Assembly (NCBI GenBank): GCA_005503085.1
Contig: SCOI01000015.1
Location: 62,001-126,000 of the forward strand
DNA length: 64,000 bases
Direction of reading: 5' to 3'
Origin: Burkholderiales bacterium C2
GTDB lineage: Bacteria; Pseudomonadota; Gammaproteobacteria; Burkholderiales; Burkholderiaceae_C
The stretch's first letter is position 1, and every line of letters begins with the position of its first letter. A program made the translations under genes and the position numbers. The notes beneath the pieces were generated by a model. It did no database searches. It had not been told where the DNA came from and was given only the letters and a program-made list of their open reading frames with translations. Positions 15,681 to 24,323 of the stretch are shown here, piece after piece.

Positions 15681-17426
15681 TCAAGCCTTGTGAACGGGAG
15701 CGATGGCGCGCGAGCGCTCGACGACGCGGTGCGAGAAATAGGTGCCCAGGCCGACGACGACGACGGCCAGCACACCCAGCGCCGCGCCGGGGCCGCGGCC
15801 CGAGATGCTTTGCATATAGAGATAGATGCCGTAACTCATCGGCGCCTGGCTCTGCGCCGAGGACAGCAGGATGGTGGCCGAGAGCTCGACTGCGGCGGTG
15901 ATGAAGCTGGTGACGAAGCCGGCCAGCATGCCGCCCATCATCAGCGGCACCATGATGCGGCGAATCGTCGACAGCCGCGAGGCGCCCAGGCTCTGCGCCA
16001 CCTCCTCCAGCGAGACATGGACCTGCTGCAGCGCCGCCATGCAGGAGCGCAGCGCATAGGGCAGGCGACGCACCGCATAGGCCAGCATGATCAGCACCCA
16101 GGTCGTGATCAGCGGGGTCTCGGTGAAGGGCAGGTTGACCCCCTTGAACAGGCGCAGATAGCCGATCGCCAGCACCAGGCCCGGGATCGCCAGCGCCGCC
16201 GAGGCCAGATAGTCCAGCCATTGGCGGACCGGCAGCTCGGTGCGCAGGATCAGGTAGGCGATGGCGGTGCCGATCAGCACGTCCAGGCCGGCGGCCATGA
16301 AGCAATACATCAGCGTGTTGCCAATCATGCGGCTGGAGTCGCTGAACACGGTGGCGTAGTGCTCCAGCGTGTAGGCGTCCGGCAGCACCGAGAAACTCCA
16401 CACCTTGGAGAAGGACATCAGCAGAATGCCCAGATGCGGGGCCAGCGTGACCAGCAGGATCAGGACGATCCAGCCGTAGGCCAGCAGCGATTCCCACATC
16501 CCCAGCCGGCGCCGCTGCAGCGCGCTGCCGCCCTTCTGCAGGGTCGCATAGTCCTTGCCCTTCATCACGCGGGCGGCCAGCCATAGCGCCAGGATCGAGA
16601 AGGCGATCATGATGACGCTGATCACATAGCCCAGCGGATCGTCGATGCCCACCGAGGTGATGCGCAGATAGGCCTGGGGCGCCAGCATATTGGTCACGCC
16701 CATCACCAGCGGCGTGCCCAGGTCGTCGAAGACCTTGACGAAGACCAGGGCCGCGCCGGCCAGGAAGCCCGGCATCGCCAGCGGGAAAATGATGCGGCGG
16801 AACAGCCGCCAGCCCTTGGCGCCGAGGTTCAGCGCCGACTCCTCCATCGCGCCGTCGATATTGCGCATCGCGGCGACCAGGTTCAGCAGGATGAAGGGGA
16901 AGTAGTGGATGCTCTCGACGAAGACCACGCCCCCCAGCCCGTCCATGATCGGGATCGTGAACCCGAAGTACTCGTTGAGCAGCAGGTTCAGCGAACCGTT
17001 GCGGCCGAAGATCAGCTGCAGCGCCACCGCACCGACGAAGGGCGGCATGATCAGCGGCAACACGCCCAGGGTCTGGATCAGCAGCGCGCCGCGGAACTCG
17101 AAGCGCACCGTCAGATAGGCCAACGGCACCGCGATCAGGCTGGCGAAGAAGACGCTGGCCAGCGCGACGATCAGACTGTTGAAGAAGGACTCGCGGAACA
17201 CCGTCTGTTCGAAGAAGTTCGCGAAGTGCCCGAAGGTCAGCGCGCCGGTCTCGTTGATGAAGGCGGTGTAGATCACCAGGCCGACCGGGATCAGCAAGAA
17301 CAGCAGCAGGAAAGCCAGGATCAGGCCGAAGGCCAGCCAGGGGCCGAAGCCGCTCAGCGCGCGCCAGGGACGCACGCGACCGGCGGCCGGCCCGGCGGCG
17401 CCGGGCTCCGTGTAGACAGCAGACAT
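15681..17426 (-). CDS. ABC transporter permease, two fused permease domains (FbpB type)
   Basis: A 581-residue inner-membrane permease with about twelve transmembrane helices in two homologous halves (about 30-290 and 330-575). Each half carries an EAA-type loop contacting the ATPase (for example MEESALNLGAKGWRLFRRI and LEEVAQSLGASRLSTIRRI). A fused double permease is typical of ferric-iron and related AfuA/PgtC-like importers. The start ATG at 17426 is chosen at the MSAVYTEPG N-terminus, just before the first helix. It lies 73 bases behind the solute-binding protein with a hairpin between. Confidence 0.92.
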   Translation of the reverse strand: MSAVYTEPGAAGPAAGRVRPWRALSGFGPWLAFGLILAFLLLFLLIPVGLVIYTAFINETGALTFGHFANFFEQTVFRESFFNSLIVALASVFFASLIAVPLAYLTVRFEFRGALLIQTLGVLPLIMPPFVGAVALQLIFGRNGSLNLLLNEYFGFTIPIMDGLGGVVFVESIHYFPFILLNLVAAMRNIDGAMEESALNLGAKGWRLFRRIIFPLAMPGFLAGAALVFVKVFDDLGTPLVMGVTNMLAPQAYLRITSVGIDDPLGYVISVIMIAFSILALWLAARVMKGKDYATLQKGGSALQRRRLGMWESLLAYGWIVLILLVTLAPHLGILLMSFSKVWSFSVLPDAYTLEHYATVFSDSSRMIGNTLMYCFMAAGLDVLIGTAIAYLILRTELPVRQWLDYLASAALAIPGLVLAIGYLRLFKGVNLPFTETPLITTWVLIMLAYAVRRLPYALRSCMAALQQVHVSLEEVAQSLGASRLSTIRRIMVPLMMGGMLAGFVTSFITAAVELSATILLSSAQSQAPMSYGIYLYMQSISGRGPGAALGVLAVVVVGLGTYFSHRVVERSRAIAPVHKA

Positions 17427-17442
17427 GGTGTGTTTCCGAAAG

Positions 17443-17472
17443 GACGCTCCGGGCCGAGGCCGAGGGAGCGTC
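17443..17472. other. Hairpin between solute-binding protein and permease genes
   Basis: GACGCTCC (17443-17450) and GGAGCGTC (17465-17472) can pair around a 14-base loop in the 73-bp spacer. Such hairpins behind binding-protein genes usually stabilise the upstream mRNA and lower permease expression. Confidence 0.5.
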
Positions 17473-17499
17473 GAGGGACGACAGGGCTGGGGCGAGCGA

Positions 17500-18831
17500 C
17501 TACTTGGCCAGCGCCAGCGCTTCCTCGGCCAGCTTGGTGGCACGGGCATAGTTGTCGCGCGCCTTGCTGGCCCAGAGCTGCTCCAGGCCGGTCAGTTCCT
17601 TGGACACCGCCACCTCGCGGCGGTTCTTGCGGAACAGCTCGAGGAACTGCTCGTTCTTCACATTGGCCTCGCCGACCAGGGAGCTATAAGCGAGGTTGCG
17701 GGCCTGGCTCGCCAGCTCCAGCCCCTTGGCATTGGGCCGGGCCTTGAGCGCCTTGTCGGCCGCATGGATGGCCTTGGTGGCGGCCTGCAGCTCCTTGAGC
17801 CGGAAGGTCACCATCTGGTCGAACAGGCTGGTGACCACCTGGTAGCGGCTCTCCGACAGCTCGGCGTCGAACTGCACCTTGGCGCGCGCCGCCACCGCCT
17901 GCGGCACCGGATAGCCGGCCGGTGCCTTCAGCGCCGTGTAGGGCAGGATCGGCAGGCGGCTGATCTTGGGGTCGAACAGCAGCTGCTGGCCCTCGGTGGA
18001 CATGCTGAAGCGCATGAACTTCTTGGCCTCCTCGGGGTTCTTGCTGCCGGCGATCAGCGCGATATTGGCAGGCACCACCGCCGTCATCGACGGGTAGACG
18101 AAGTCCACCGGAAAGCCCGAGTACTTGCCGGCCAGGCCGAAGAAGTCGATCACGATGCCGATGCCGTATTGGCCGTTGTTGACCCCGTCCGGCACCGCGA
18201 AGCTGCGGTCGGTGACGGCGGCCGCATTGCCCATCATCGCCAGCAGCTGGCTCCAGCCCTTGTCCCAGCCCTCGCCCTGCAGAATCGTCTCCACGGTCAG
18301 CTGGGTCGTTCCCGAACGCGAGGGGCTGGTGATCGCGACATGGCCAAAGTACTCGGGCCGCGTCAGATCGACCCACTCCTTGGGCGCCGGCAGCTTGTTG
18401 GCCGCCATATAGCGGGTGTTCCACATGATGCCGTAGCCCGCCAGCGCCTGGCCATAGTAGAGGCCGCCGGGGTCGTTGAGCGGGTAGTTGCCGATCTTGG
18501 CCGGCGCGGCCGGGTTCTTGACCTCGGGGGCCGGCAGCAGCAGCTTGTTGCGTGCCAGCACCTCGAAGGCATCGGGCGCCGAGGCCCACATGATGTCGGG
18601 ACGCTGACCCTCGGCCAGCTCGCGCACATAGGCGATGGCGGCCGTGGTGTTCTTGTTCAGGATCTCGATCTTGATGCCGGGGTTCGCGGCCTCGAAGGCC
18701 TTCTGGTAGGCGGTGGTCAGCTCCTTGGGAAAGGAGGTCAGCACCGTGACCGTGCCGGCCGCCGCCAGCTGAGCGGCGCCGAGCAGGCCGAGGGCCAGGG
18801 CGGCCGCGCGAAGAGTCTTCTTGCCTTGCAT
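17500..18831 (-). CDS. Periplasmic solute-binding protein of an AfuA/PgtC-like ABC importer
   Basis: A 443-residue exported binding protein with a signal peptide (about 1-25, ending LAAAG). The body starts VTVLTSFPKELTTAYQKAFEAANPG, with PDIMWASAPDAFEVL and a long helical C-terminus (about 300-443) as in PgtC-like proteins. This family takes ferric iron, 2-aminoethylphosphonate, phosphoglycerate and similar anions, and the ligand here cannot be fixed. GGAG lies six bases before the ATG at 18831. It is the first gene of a four-gene operon. Confidence 0.88.
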   Translation of the reverse strand: MQGKKTLRAAALALGLLGAAQLAAAGTVTVLTSFPKELTTAYQKAFEAANPGIKIEILNKNTTAAIAYVRELAEGQRPDIMWASAPDAFEVLARNKLLLPAPEVKNPAAPAKIGNYPLNDPGGLYYGQALAGYGIMWNTRYMAANKLPAPKEWVDLTRPEYFGHVAITSPSRSGTTQLTVETILQGEGWDKGWSQLLAMMGNAAAVTDRSFAVPDGVNNGQYGIGIVIDFFGLAGKYSGFPVDFVYPSMTAVVPANIALIAGSKNPEEAKKFMRFSMSTEGQQLLFDPKISRLPILPYTALKAPAGYPVPQAVAARAKVQFDAELSESRYQVVTSLFDQMVTFRLKELQAATKAIHAADKALKARPNAKGLELASQARNLAYSSLVGEANVKNEQFLELFRKNRREVAVSKELTGLEQLWASKARDNYARATKLAEEALALAK

Positions 18832-18969
18832 GCTTGTCTCCTGTTCTTTTGCTGACAGTGAGAGCGCAATGTAGGAGGCCGGCTGCGCGGCAGCCAATCA
18901 TCGTTTCTGATGCGAGCCATCAGCGGCACGGCCGGTCGGGTTAACCCCTGACCGGCCATCAGCCCATGA

Positions 18970-19968
18970 TCAGGCCGGCAGCAGCCCGCGCGTGCGCGCC
19001 ATCAGCCGCGTCAGCCCCAGCATCGCATCGGTATGCGGCGTGGCCAGCTCCAGGCGCTGCGCGATCTCGCGCACCGAAGCCACCAGGGCATCGAGCTCCA
19101 GCGGCCGGCCGGCTTCGACGTCCTGCAGCATCGAGGTCTTGAAGGCGCCGAGCTTGCGCGTCACCTCATGGCGCTGCTCGGGCGTCTGATCGACCGCGCA
19201 GCCGATGCGCGCGCCGATCTCGGCGGCTTCGCGCATCACGTTGGTGACGAAGCCGCGCACCAGCTCGTCGTCGAGGATGCGGTCGCAGCTCGCGCCGGTC
19301 AGCGCCGAGATCGGGTTCATGGTCATATTGCCCCAGAGCTTGAACCAGATATCGCGCTGGATGCGCTCGGAGACCGTGGCGTTGAAGCCGGCACGACCCA
19401 GCAATGCGGCCAGCTGCTCGATGTGGGCGGGCCGGCCACCTGCGGGCGCGCCCAGGATCAGGCCCATGCCCATCACATGGCGCACCAGGCCGGGCTCGGG
19501 TGTCGTGCAGCTGGCATGGACCACGCTGCCGATCACGCGCTCGGCCGGGATCAGACCGGCCACCAGGCCGCCGGGGTCGACCGACTCCAGCCGCAGACCC
19601 TCGAGCTCGCCGCCCAGTCCATCGAAGAACCACCAGGGCACGCCATTCATCGCCACCAGCACGCGAGCCTGATCGTTCATGTCCAGCAAGGCCTTGACGG
19701 CCGGGGCCACCGCCGCCAGCGCCGGGCCCTTGACGGCCAGCACGATCAGGTCCTGCGGGCCCAGCTCCTCGGGCCGCCCGCCGGCCGCTATGGGCACCAG
19801 CCAGCGCTCGCCGCCGGACTCCACACGCAGCCCCTGCTGCGCGCGCAAGGCCGCCAGCGTGGCGCCGCGCGCCAATGCGCTGAGCCTGACTTCGGCGCCC
19901 AGCCGGTGGCCCAGATGGCCGGCAAACCAGCCGCCGATGGCGCCGGCGCCCACAATGCACACTCTCAT
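18970..19968 (-). CDS. Ketopantoate reductase family protein (2-dehydropantoate 2-reductase-like)
   Basis: A 332-residue NADPH-dependent oxidoreductase of the ApbA/PanE family. The Rossmann motif GAGAIGGWFAGHLG is at the N-terminus. The C-terminal helical domain has the conserved lysine/asparagine region FKLWGNMTMNPISALTGA and the LELDALV segment. Canonical PanE makes pantoate for coenzyme A. The length is slightly above E. coli PanE, and many paralogs act on other 2-oxo acids, so the panE name is withheld. The start is ATG at 19968, spaced seven bases from GGGA; an ATG two codons earlier is possible. Confidence 0.85.
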   Translation of the reverse strand: MRVCIVGAGAIGGWFAGHLGHRLGAEVRLSALARGATLAALRAQQGLRVESGGERWLVPIAAGGRPEELGPQDLIVLAVKGPALAAVAPAVKALLDMNDQARVLVAMNGVPWWFFDGLGGELEGLRLESVDPGGLVAGLIPAERVIGSVVHASCTTPEPGLVRHVMGMGLILGAPAGGRPAHIEQLAALLGRAGFNATVSERIQRDIWFKLWGNMTMNPISALTGASCDRILDDELVRGFVTNVMREAAEIGARIGCAVDQTPEQRHEVTRKLGAFKTSMLQDVEAGRPLELDALVASVREIAQRLELATPHTDAMLGLTRLMARTRGLLPA

Positions 19969-20109
19969 CGTCATTCCCGTTGCTGTGTCGAGCGCCCCTG
20001 GCCGGGGCGCAGGCGGCGAGTCTCGCACACCGCTGTAGGCGCCGGCCGACAGGCGGCCGCGGCCGCCACCGCTGGTCGGAACGGGGCGAGAGGCCTATGC
20101 TGCCAAGCA

Positions 20110-21207
20110 ATGAGAACCTTGAGCTGCGAGCGCTGTGGCCAGCGCGTCTTCTTCGAGAACCTGGCCTGCGATGCCTGTGGCGCGGCGCTGGGTTTTGTGC
20201 CGGCCGAGCTGGGTTTCGGCGCCTTCGAGATCGGCAGCGACGGCGTCTGGCAGCGCCTTGCCGAGGGTGCCACCGCTCAGCGCCCTTGCAGCAACTACCG
20301 GCTCGAAGGCGTCTGCAACTGGATGCTGCCCGCCGACTCGGACCACGCCCTGTGCCTGAGCTGCCGCTGCACCCATGTGATCCCCGCTTTGGGCAAGCCC
20401 GAGAACCGCGACCATTGGGCGCGCATCGAGCGCGCCAAGCGCCGGCTGTTCTACAGCCTCATCGCACTGAGCCTGCCGGCGCCCAGCAAGGTCGACGACG
20501 CCGAGCACGGCTTGTCCTTCCACTTCCTCGAGCAGGTCACGCCGCAGCAGCGAGTGCTGAGCGGCCATGACAACGGGGTGATCACGCTCAATATTGCCGA
20601 GGCCGACGACGCCCGCCGCGAGCAGATGCGCGCTCATCTGCACGAACCCTACCGCACCCTGCTGGGCCACTTCCGCCACGAGATCGGTCACTACTACTGG
20701 GACCGGCTGGTCAGCGGCTCCGGCTGGCTGGCCGAATTCCGCGCGCTGTTTGGCGACGAACGCGCCGACTATGGCCAGGCCTTGCAGCAGCACTACAGCG
20801 GACCGCTGGCCGACTGGCGTTCAAGCTTCATCAGCCGCTATGCCAGCGCCCACCCCTGGGAGGACTGGGCCGAATGCTGGGCTCATTACATGCACATCCA
20901 GGACGGGCTGGAGAGCGCAGCCGCCTGGGGCCTGCGGCTGGAGCAGGCGCTGCCCGGCGGCGCGCCGGTGATCGCGCAGCCGCTGGCGCGCGAGGCCGCG
21001 CTGGCGCCGGCGCTGATCGAGCAATGGCTGCCGATCTCGCAGTTCATCAACGCGATGGACCGCAGCCTGGGCTCGCATGACAGCTATCCTTTCGCCATGC
21101 CGACACCGGTGATCGAGAAGCTGGACTTCATCCACCGGCTGCTGGCTGCGGTCGGGCGTGGCGAGCTGGCCATGAATTTCTCGCCCACCATCGAATCGGA
21201 GGCCTGA
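20110..21207 (+). CDS. Putative zinc-binding metallopeptidase with N-terminal zinc ribbon
   Basis: A 365-residue cytosolic protein. An N-terminal zinc ribbon (CERCGQ at 6-11, CDAC at 20-23) is followed by further cysteines (C60, C69, C82, C85). The central metallopeptidase motif HEIGHYYWDRL has HExxH at 190-194, and a downstream WAECWAHYMHI stretch may supply the third ligand. It matches the putative zinc-binding metallopeptidase family (DUF2248/Peptidase_Mx). The substrate is unknown. It is followed one base later by a DUF2789 gene, so the two form a unit. Confidence 0.85.
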   Translation: MRTLSCERCGQRVFFENLACDACGAALGFVPAELGFGAFEIGSDGVWQRLAEGATAQRPCSNYRLEGVCNWMLPADSDHALCLSCRCTHVIPALGKPENRDHWARIERAKRRLFYSLIALSLPAPSKVDDAEHGLSFHFLEQVTPQQRVLSGHDNGVITLNIAEADDARREQMRAHLHEPYRTLLGHFRHEIGHYYWDRLVSGSGWLAEFRALFGDERADYGQALQQHYSGPLADWRSSFISRYASAHPWEDWAECWAHYMHIQDGLESAAAWGLRLEQALPGGAPVIAQPLAREAALAPALIEQWLPISQFINAMDRSLGSHDSYPFAMPTPVIEKLDFIHRLLAAVGRGELAMNFSPTIESEA

Positions 21208-21208
21208 T

Positions 21209-21439
21209 ATGGAAACCTCGTTTCATCGCTTCTCGGATCTGTTCGCCCAGCTGGGCCTGCCCTCGGACGAGGCTGAGATCCGCAGCTTCATCAGCAGCCA
21301 TCGGCCGCTGCCGGCCGATATGAGACTGGCCGATGCGCCATTCTGGAGCCCGGCACAGGCGGCGCTGCTGCGCGAGCAGGTGCGCCAGGACGCCGACTGG
21401 GCCGAGGTCATCGACCAGCTCAACGTGGCATTGCACTGA
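21209..21439 (+). CDS. DUF2789 domain protein
   Basis: A 76-residue acidic helical protein matching DUF2789 throughout (METSFHRFSDLFAQLGLPSDEAEIRSFI and the FWSPAQAALLREQ segment). No function is known for the family. It starts one base after the metallopeptidase stop, with GGAGGCC just ahead. Its last 20 bases overlap the convergent GNAT gene. Confidence 0.85.
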   Translation: METSFHRFSDLFAQLGLPSDEAEIRSFISSHRPLPADMRLADAPFWSPAQAALLREQVRQDADWAEVIDQLNVALH

Positions 21440-22547
21440 TCGGACCAACGGCTTTTGCAAGCACCCGGTTCTCGTGCGACTCGCCTTCGAACACGAAGTG
21501 GGTCGCCCCATGATCCTGATACGCGCAGCGGCGGTAGAAGGCGAGTGCGCGATGGTTATGCACCCAAGGCGTCAGCCACAGTTGCTCGGCACCCGCCTCG
21601 GCCGCACGCTGCTCTGCCCATGCCAGCAGCCGGGAGCCGACCCGCTGGCCGGTGAACGGTTCCTGCACATAAAGGCGCAGCAGCTCGGCCGGTGCGCCCG
21701 GCGGAGCCAGAGGATGGGAGACGCCGAACACGAGATGGGCAAAACCGATCAGATGCCCCGCCAGCTCCGCCACGCACAGCGCGTCGGCCTCGCTGGCAAT
21801 GGCCGCAGCGAACACCGGCTCCGAGTAGCTGCTCAACACCTCCCTGGCCAGCGCCGGCCGGATGCCCTGGGTTGCGTAGGTATCCAGAAACACCTGCATG
21901 GCCAGCACCGACAGGCACAGCGCGTCGCGGGGCTCGGCAGGGCGTAGCAGCAGGGTCGGCTGCGGCATATCTGTGGCCGCGAGATGCCTGGCCTCGTGAT
22001 CGGCAAGCACATCGAGCGCGCGCTGCGACGAGGCTTGGCGCGGATCGCCGAGCGCCTGCCGAATCGCCAGCGACTTCAGGAAGCAATCCCGGGCCGGCCC
22101 GAAGCGCCGCTGCTCGGCGAGGCAGCGGCCCCAGTGGTGCAGCACATAGTGCTCCAGCTGGGTCCAGCTATGCAGGCGGGCCAGTGCCAGCGCCTCGGCG
22201 AACAGCACATCTGCCTCGGCTCGCTCGCCACAGTACTGGCAGGCCGTGGCCAGCGCATGGAGCAGCCAGGCGGACGGCTCGTGGGCGGGATGCTGGCGCG
22301 CGACCGGCAGGAACTCCGTGAGCAGCGCCCGGGCGGCCTCCTGCTGCCGGTCGGTCGTCAGCAGGCTGCCGAGATCGCCGGCATGCTCCAGCGCCCGCAA
22401 CAGATCGGCCTCGGCCCGCGCCTGCGCCAGCTGACGCTCGGCCTGCGCCATATCACGGTGCAGAGCGGCCAGATCGGGCGCGGTAAAGCGCAGGAAGAAG
22501 GTCTCGTCGGTGGCGGGGGCGTCGTTCATGTCTCGCGCGAAGGTCAT
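21420..22547 (-). CDS. TPR-like / GNAT N-acetyltransferase fusion protein
   Basis: A 375-residue protein with two parts. Residues about 20-195 are helical, with TPR-like repeats (ADVLFAEALALARLHSW and GPARDCFLKSLAIRQALG). Residues about 200-375 form a GNAT acetyltransferase domain, with the acetyl-CoA site near GQRVGSRLLAWAEQRA and the HNHRALAFYRRCAYQ strand. The helical half probably binds a protein partner or oligomerises. The substrate is unknown. An alternative start MNDAPAT at 22529 is possible. It lies 12 bases downstream of the EF-Tu-like gene and overlaps the convergent DUF2789 gene by 20 bases. Confidence 0.82.
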   Translation of the reverse strand: MTFARDMNDAPATDETFFLRFTAPDLAALHRDMAQAERQLAQARAEADLLRALEHAGDLGSLLTTDRQQEAARALLTEFLPVARQHPAHEPSAWLLHALATACQYCGERAEADVLFAEALALARLHSWTQLEHYVLHHWGRCLAEQRRFGPARDCFLKSLAIRQALGDPRQASSQRALDVLADHEARHLAATDMPQPTLLLRPAEPRDALCLSVLAMQVFLDTYATQGIRPALAREVLSSYSEPVFAAAIASEADALCVAELAGHLIGFAHLVFGVSHPLAPPGAPAELLRLYVQEPFTGQRVGSRLLAWAEQRAAEAGAEQLWLTPWVHNHRALAFYRRCAYQDHGATHFVFEGESHENRVLAKAVGPISAMPR

Positions 22548-22559
22548 GGGCGGTGCGGG

Positions 22560-22943
22560 CTACTGCGCCGCCGTCGGCAGCGCCAGCACGCCAGACCCGA
22601 CCTTGCGCCCGCCTTCATAGAAGACAAACTCGGGCTTGTCTTTCATGACCACCACCTTGTCCAGGCAGCGCAGTTGCACCTGGGCACTCTCGCCCGGGCT
22701 CACCGAATCCTGCGGGCCTTGGATGCTGACGCTGCAGGTGACCTCTGCCGCCGAGCCGGCGAAGCGCAGCCCGGGTCGGTAGCCATTGAAGAACGGCGTC
22801 GAGCGCCCTTGCTTCCCATCAAACTTCAGCAGCGACACGGTCGCCGCAAATTCCGTGGCGGCAGCCAAGGTGATGCTCTGGGGCGCAGCCGAGAGCGGAC
22901 CGGCCAGGACAAGCGCGGCGGGGAAGATGATCAGCAGCTTCAT
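22560..22943 (-). CDS. Exported protein resembling EF-Tu domain 3
   Basis: A 127-residue protein with a signal peptide (about 1-20, ending SAA). The rest reads like the C-terminal beta-barrel domain of elongation factor Tu: TEFAATVSLLKFDGKQGRSTPF at the strand-loop position, FFNGYRP at 51-57, a VTCSV strand, the VSPGES turn and the terminal EGGRKVGSGVL at 110-120. No GTPase domain is present. The EF-Tu resemblance is seen directly in the motif order. A secreted function, such as moonlighting adhesion or protein binding, is speculation. It precedes the TPR-GNAT gene by 12 bases on the same strand. Confidence 0.75.
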   Translation of the reverse strand: MKLLIIFPAALVLAGPLSAAPQSITLAAATEFAATVSLLKFDGKQGRSTPFFNGYRPGLRFAGSAAEVTCSVSIQGPQDSVSPGESAQVQLRCLDKVVVMKDKPEFVFYEGGRKVGSGVLALPTAAQ

Positions 22944-23153
22944 GGGTCTTTCTGGGTAACAGGGGTTGCGGGATTCTCATGGGCCGGGAACAGGAAATCC
23001 AGCCCCATGTTTGTTGCGCCGGGGCCAGGTCTTGCCACTCGAACGCCGTCCCGCCATTCGCCCCATCCGAAGCGGGGGGTTTCACGGCGGGATCGGGCAG
23101 CCCCCGGGATCTCACCGCAGAATGCGCCACCACTTCCGACGAACTTCCGCCCC

Positions 23154-23864
23154 ATGACCGCCACCACGCTCTCTGCCTTCCCCATCACCCGCCGCTGGCC
23201 CGCCCAACACCCCGAGCGCCTGCAGCTCTACTCGCTGCCCACGCCCAACGGCGTCAAGGTCTCCATCCTGCTGGAGGAGCTGGGCCTGCCCTACGAGGCC
23301 CATCTGGTCAGCTTCGATCGCAATGATCAGCTGACGCCCGAATTCCTGTCGCTGAACCCGAACAACAAGATCCCGGCCATCCTCGACCCGCAGGGCCCCG
23401 GCGGCGCGCCGCTGGCCCTGTTCGAGTCGGGTGCGATCCTGATCTATCTGGCCGAGAAGACGGGTCAGTTCTTGCCGCAAGACCCGGCCCTGCGCTACGA
23501 GGCCCTCCAGTGGCTGATGTTCCAGATGGGCGGCGTCGGCCCGATGTTCGGCCAGCTGGGCTTCTTCCACAAGTTCGCCGGCAAGGACTATGAGGACAAG
23601 CGCCCGCGCGAGCGCTATGTGGCCGAGTCCAAGCGCCTGCTGGCGGTGCTGGAGCAGCGCCTGACCGGCCGCGACTGGGTCATGGGCAGTGAGTACACCA
23701 TCGCCGACATCGCGATCCTCCCCTGGGTCAACAATCTGGTCGGCTTCTACGGCGCCGGCGAGCTGGTCGGCTTCGCCGAATTTCCGCAGTTGCAGCGGGT
23801 CTTGCAGGCCTTCCTGGCGCGGCCGGCGGTGGCGCGCGGACTGAAGATACCGGCGCGCGACTGA
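23154..23864 (+). CDS. Glutathione S-transferase (YghU/nu-class-like)
   Basis: A 236-residue cytosolic enzyme of the nu-class GST group (YghU/YfcG-like), which act as glutathione-dependent disulfide reductases. The thioredoxin-like N-domain contains YSLPTPNGVKVSILLEELGLPYE and NPNNKIPAI, with the ESGAILIYLAEKTG glutathione contact. The helical C-domain ends with ARPAVARGLKIP. The start ATG at 23154 is taken where homology begins; the open frame upstream is antisense to other genes. The 210-bp spacer to the divergent EF-Tu-like gene shows no further gene. Confidence 0.9.
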   Translation: MTATTLSAFPITRRWPAQHPERLQLYSLPTPNGVKVSILLEELGLPYEAHLVSFDRNDQLTPEFLSLNPNNKIPAILDPQGPGGAPLALFESGAILIYLAEKTGQFLPQDPALRYEALQWLMFQMGGVGPMFGQLGFFHKFAGKDYEDKRPRERYVAESKRLLAVLEQRLTGRDWVMGSEYTIADIAILPWVNNLVGFYGAGELVGFAEFPQLQRVLQAFLARPAVARGLKIPARD

Positions 23865-23927
23865 GGTGGCTCCGAGGACCGAAGCAGGTTGACGAGTTGG
23901 GAACCAGTCAGGTTAAGGTAGTGCCCC

Positions 23928-24311
23928 ATGAAAACTGCACTCTGGATCTTTATCGCATTCCTTGCCGCCCTCTGGAGCGGCTGTGCCTGGCTCGGCATCG
24001 AGCTGCTGCAATGGCTGGCCGCGCGTCTGAGCGCCGGCGACGCCGGCGAGCTGGAGCGCGCCATCGCCCAGTGGCCACTGCCTGCGTGGCTGGAGTATTG
24101 GATAGACCCGGCCTGGGCCGAAATGCTGCGCGGCGCTCTGACGGGCCTGATGGCCGCCATCACCAACGCCGCGCCCTGGCTGGGCACGGCCATGGGCTGG
24201 CTGCTGCCGCTGGCCTGGGTGATCTGGGGCGGCGGTCTGCTGGCCCTGCTGGCACTGGGCGCCTTGCTGAACCTGCTGCTGAATCAGGCCCGGCCTACGC
24301 CGGCGCGCTGA
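23928..24311 (+). CDS. Hypothetical membrane protein
   Basis: A 127-residue protein with three hydrophobic stretches (about residues 3-30, 64-88 and 88-118) separated by an amphipathic, acidic region (about 35-60, rich in Trp). I do not recognise a family. It starts with MKTALWIF, likely a membrane helix with the N-terminus inside. The gene lies 63 bases behind the GST and convergent with the kinase-fold gene. Confidence 0.65.
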   Translation: MKTALWIFIAFLAALWSGCAWLGIELLQWLAARLSAGDAGELERAIAQWPLPAWLEYWIDPAWAEMLRGALTGLMAAITNAAPWLGTAMGWLLPLAWVIWGGGLLALLALGALLNLLLNQARPTPAR

Positions 24312-24323
24312 TCGCGCGGCCTG

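Noticed and set aside
15676-16584. N-terminal extension of the ABC ATPase
   Set aside because: It overlaps the permease gene in another frame. The conserved ATPase begins at the ATG at 15675.
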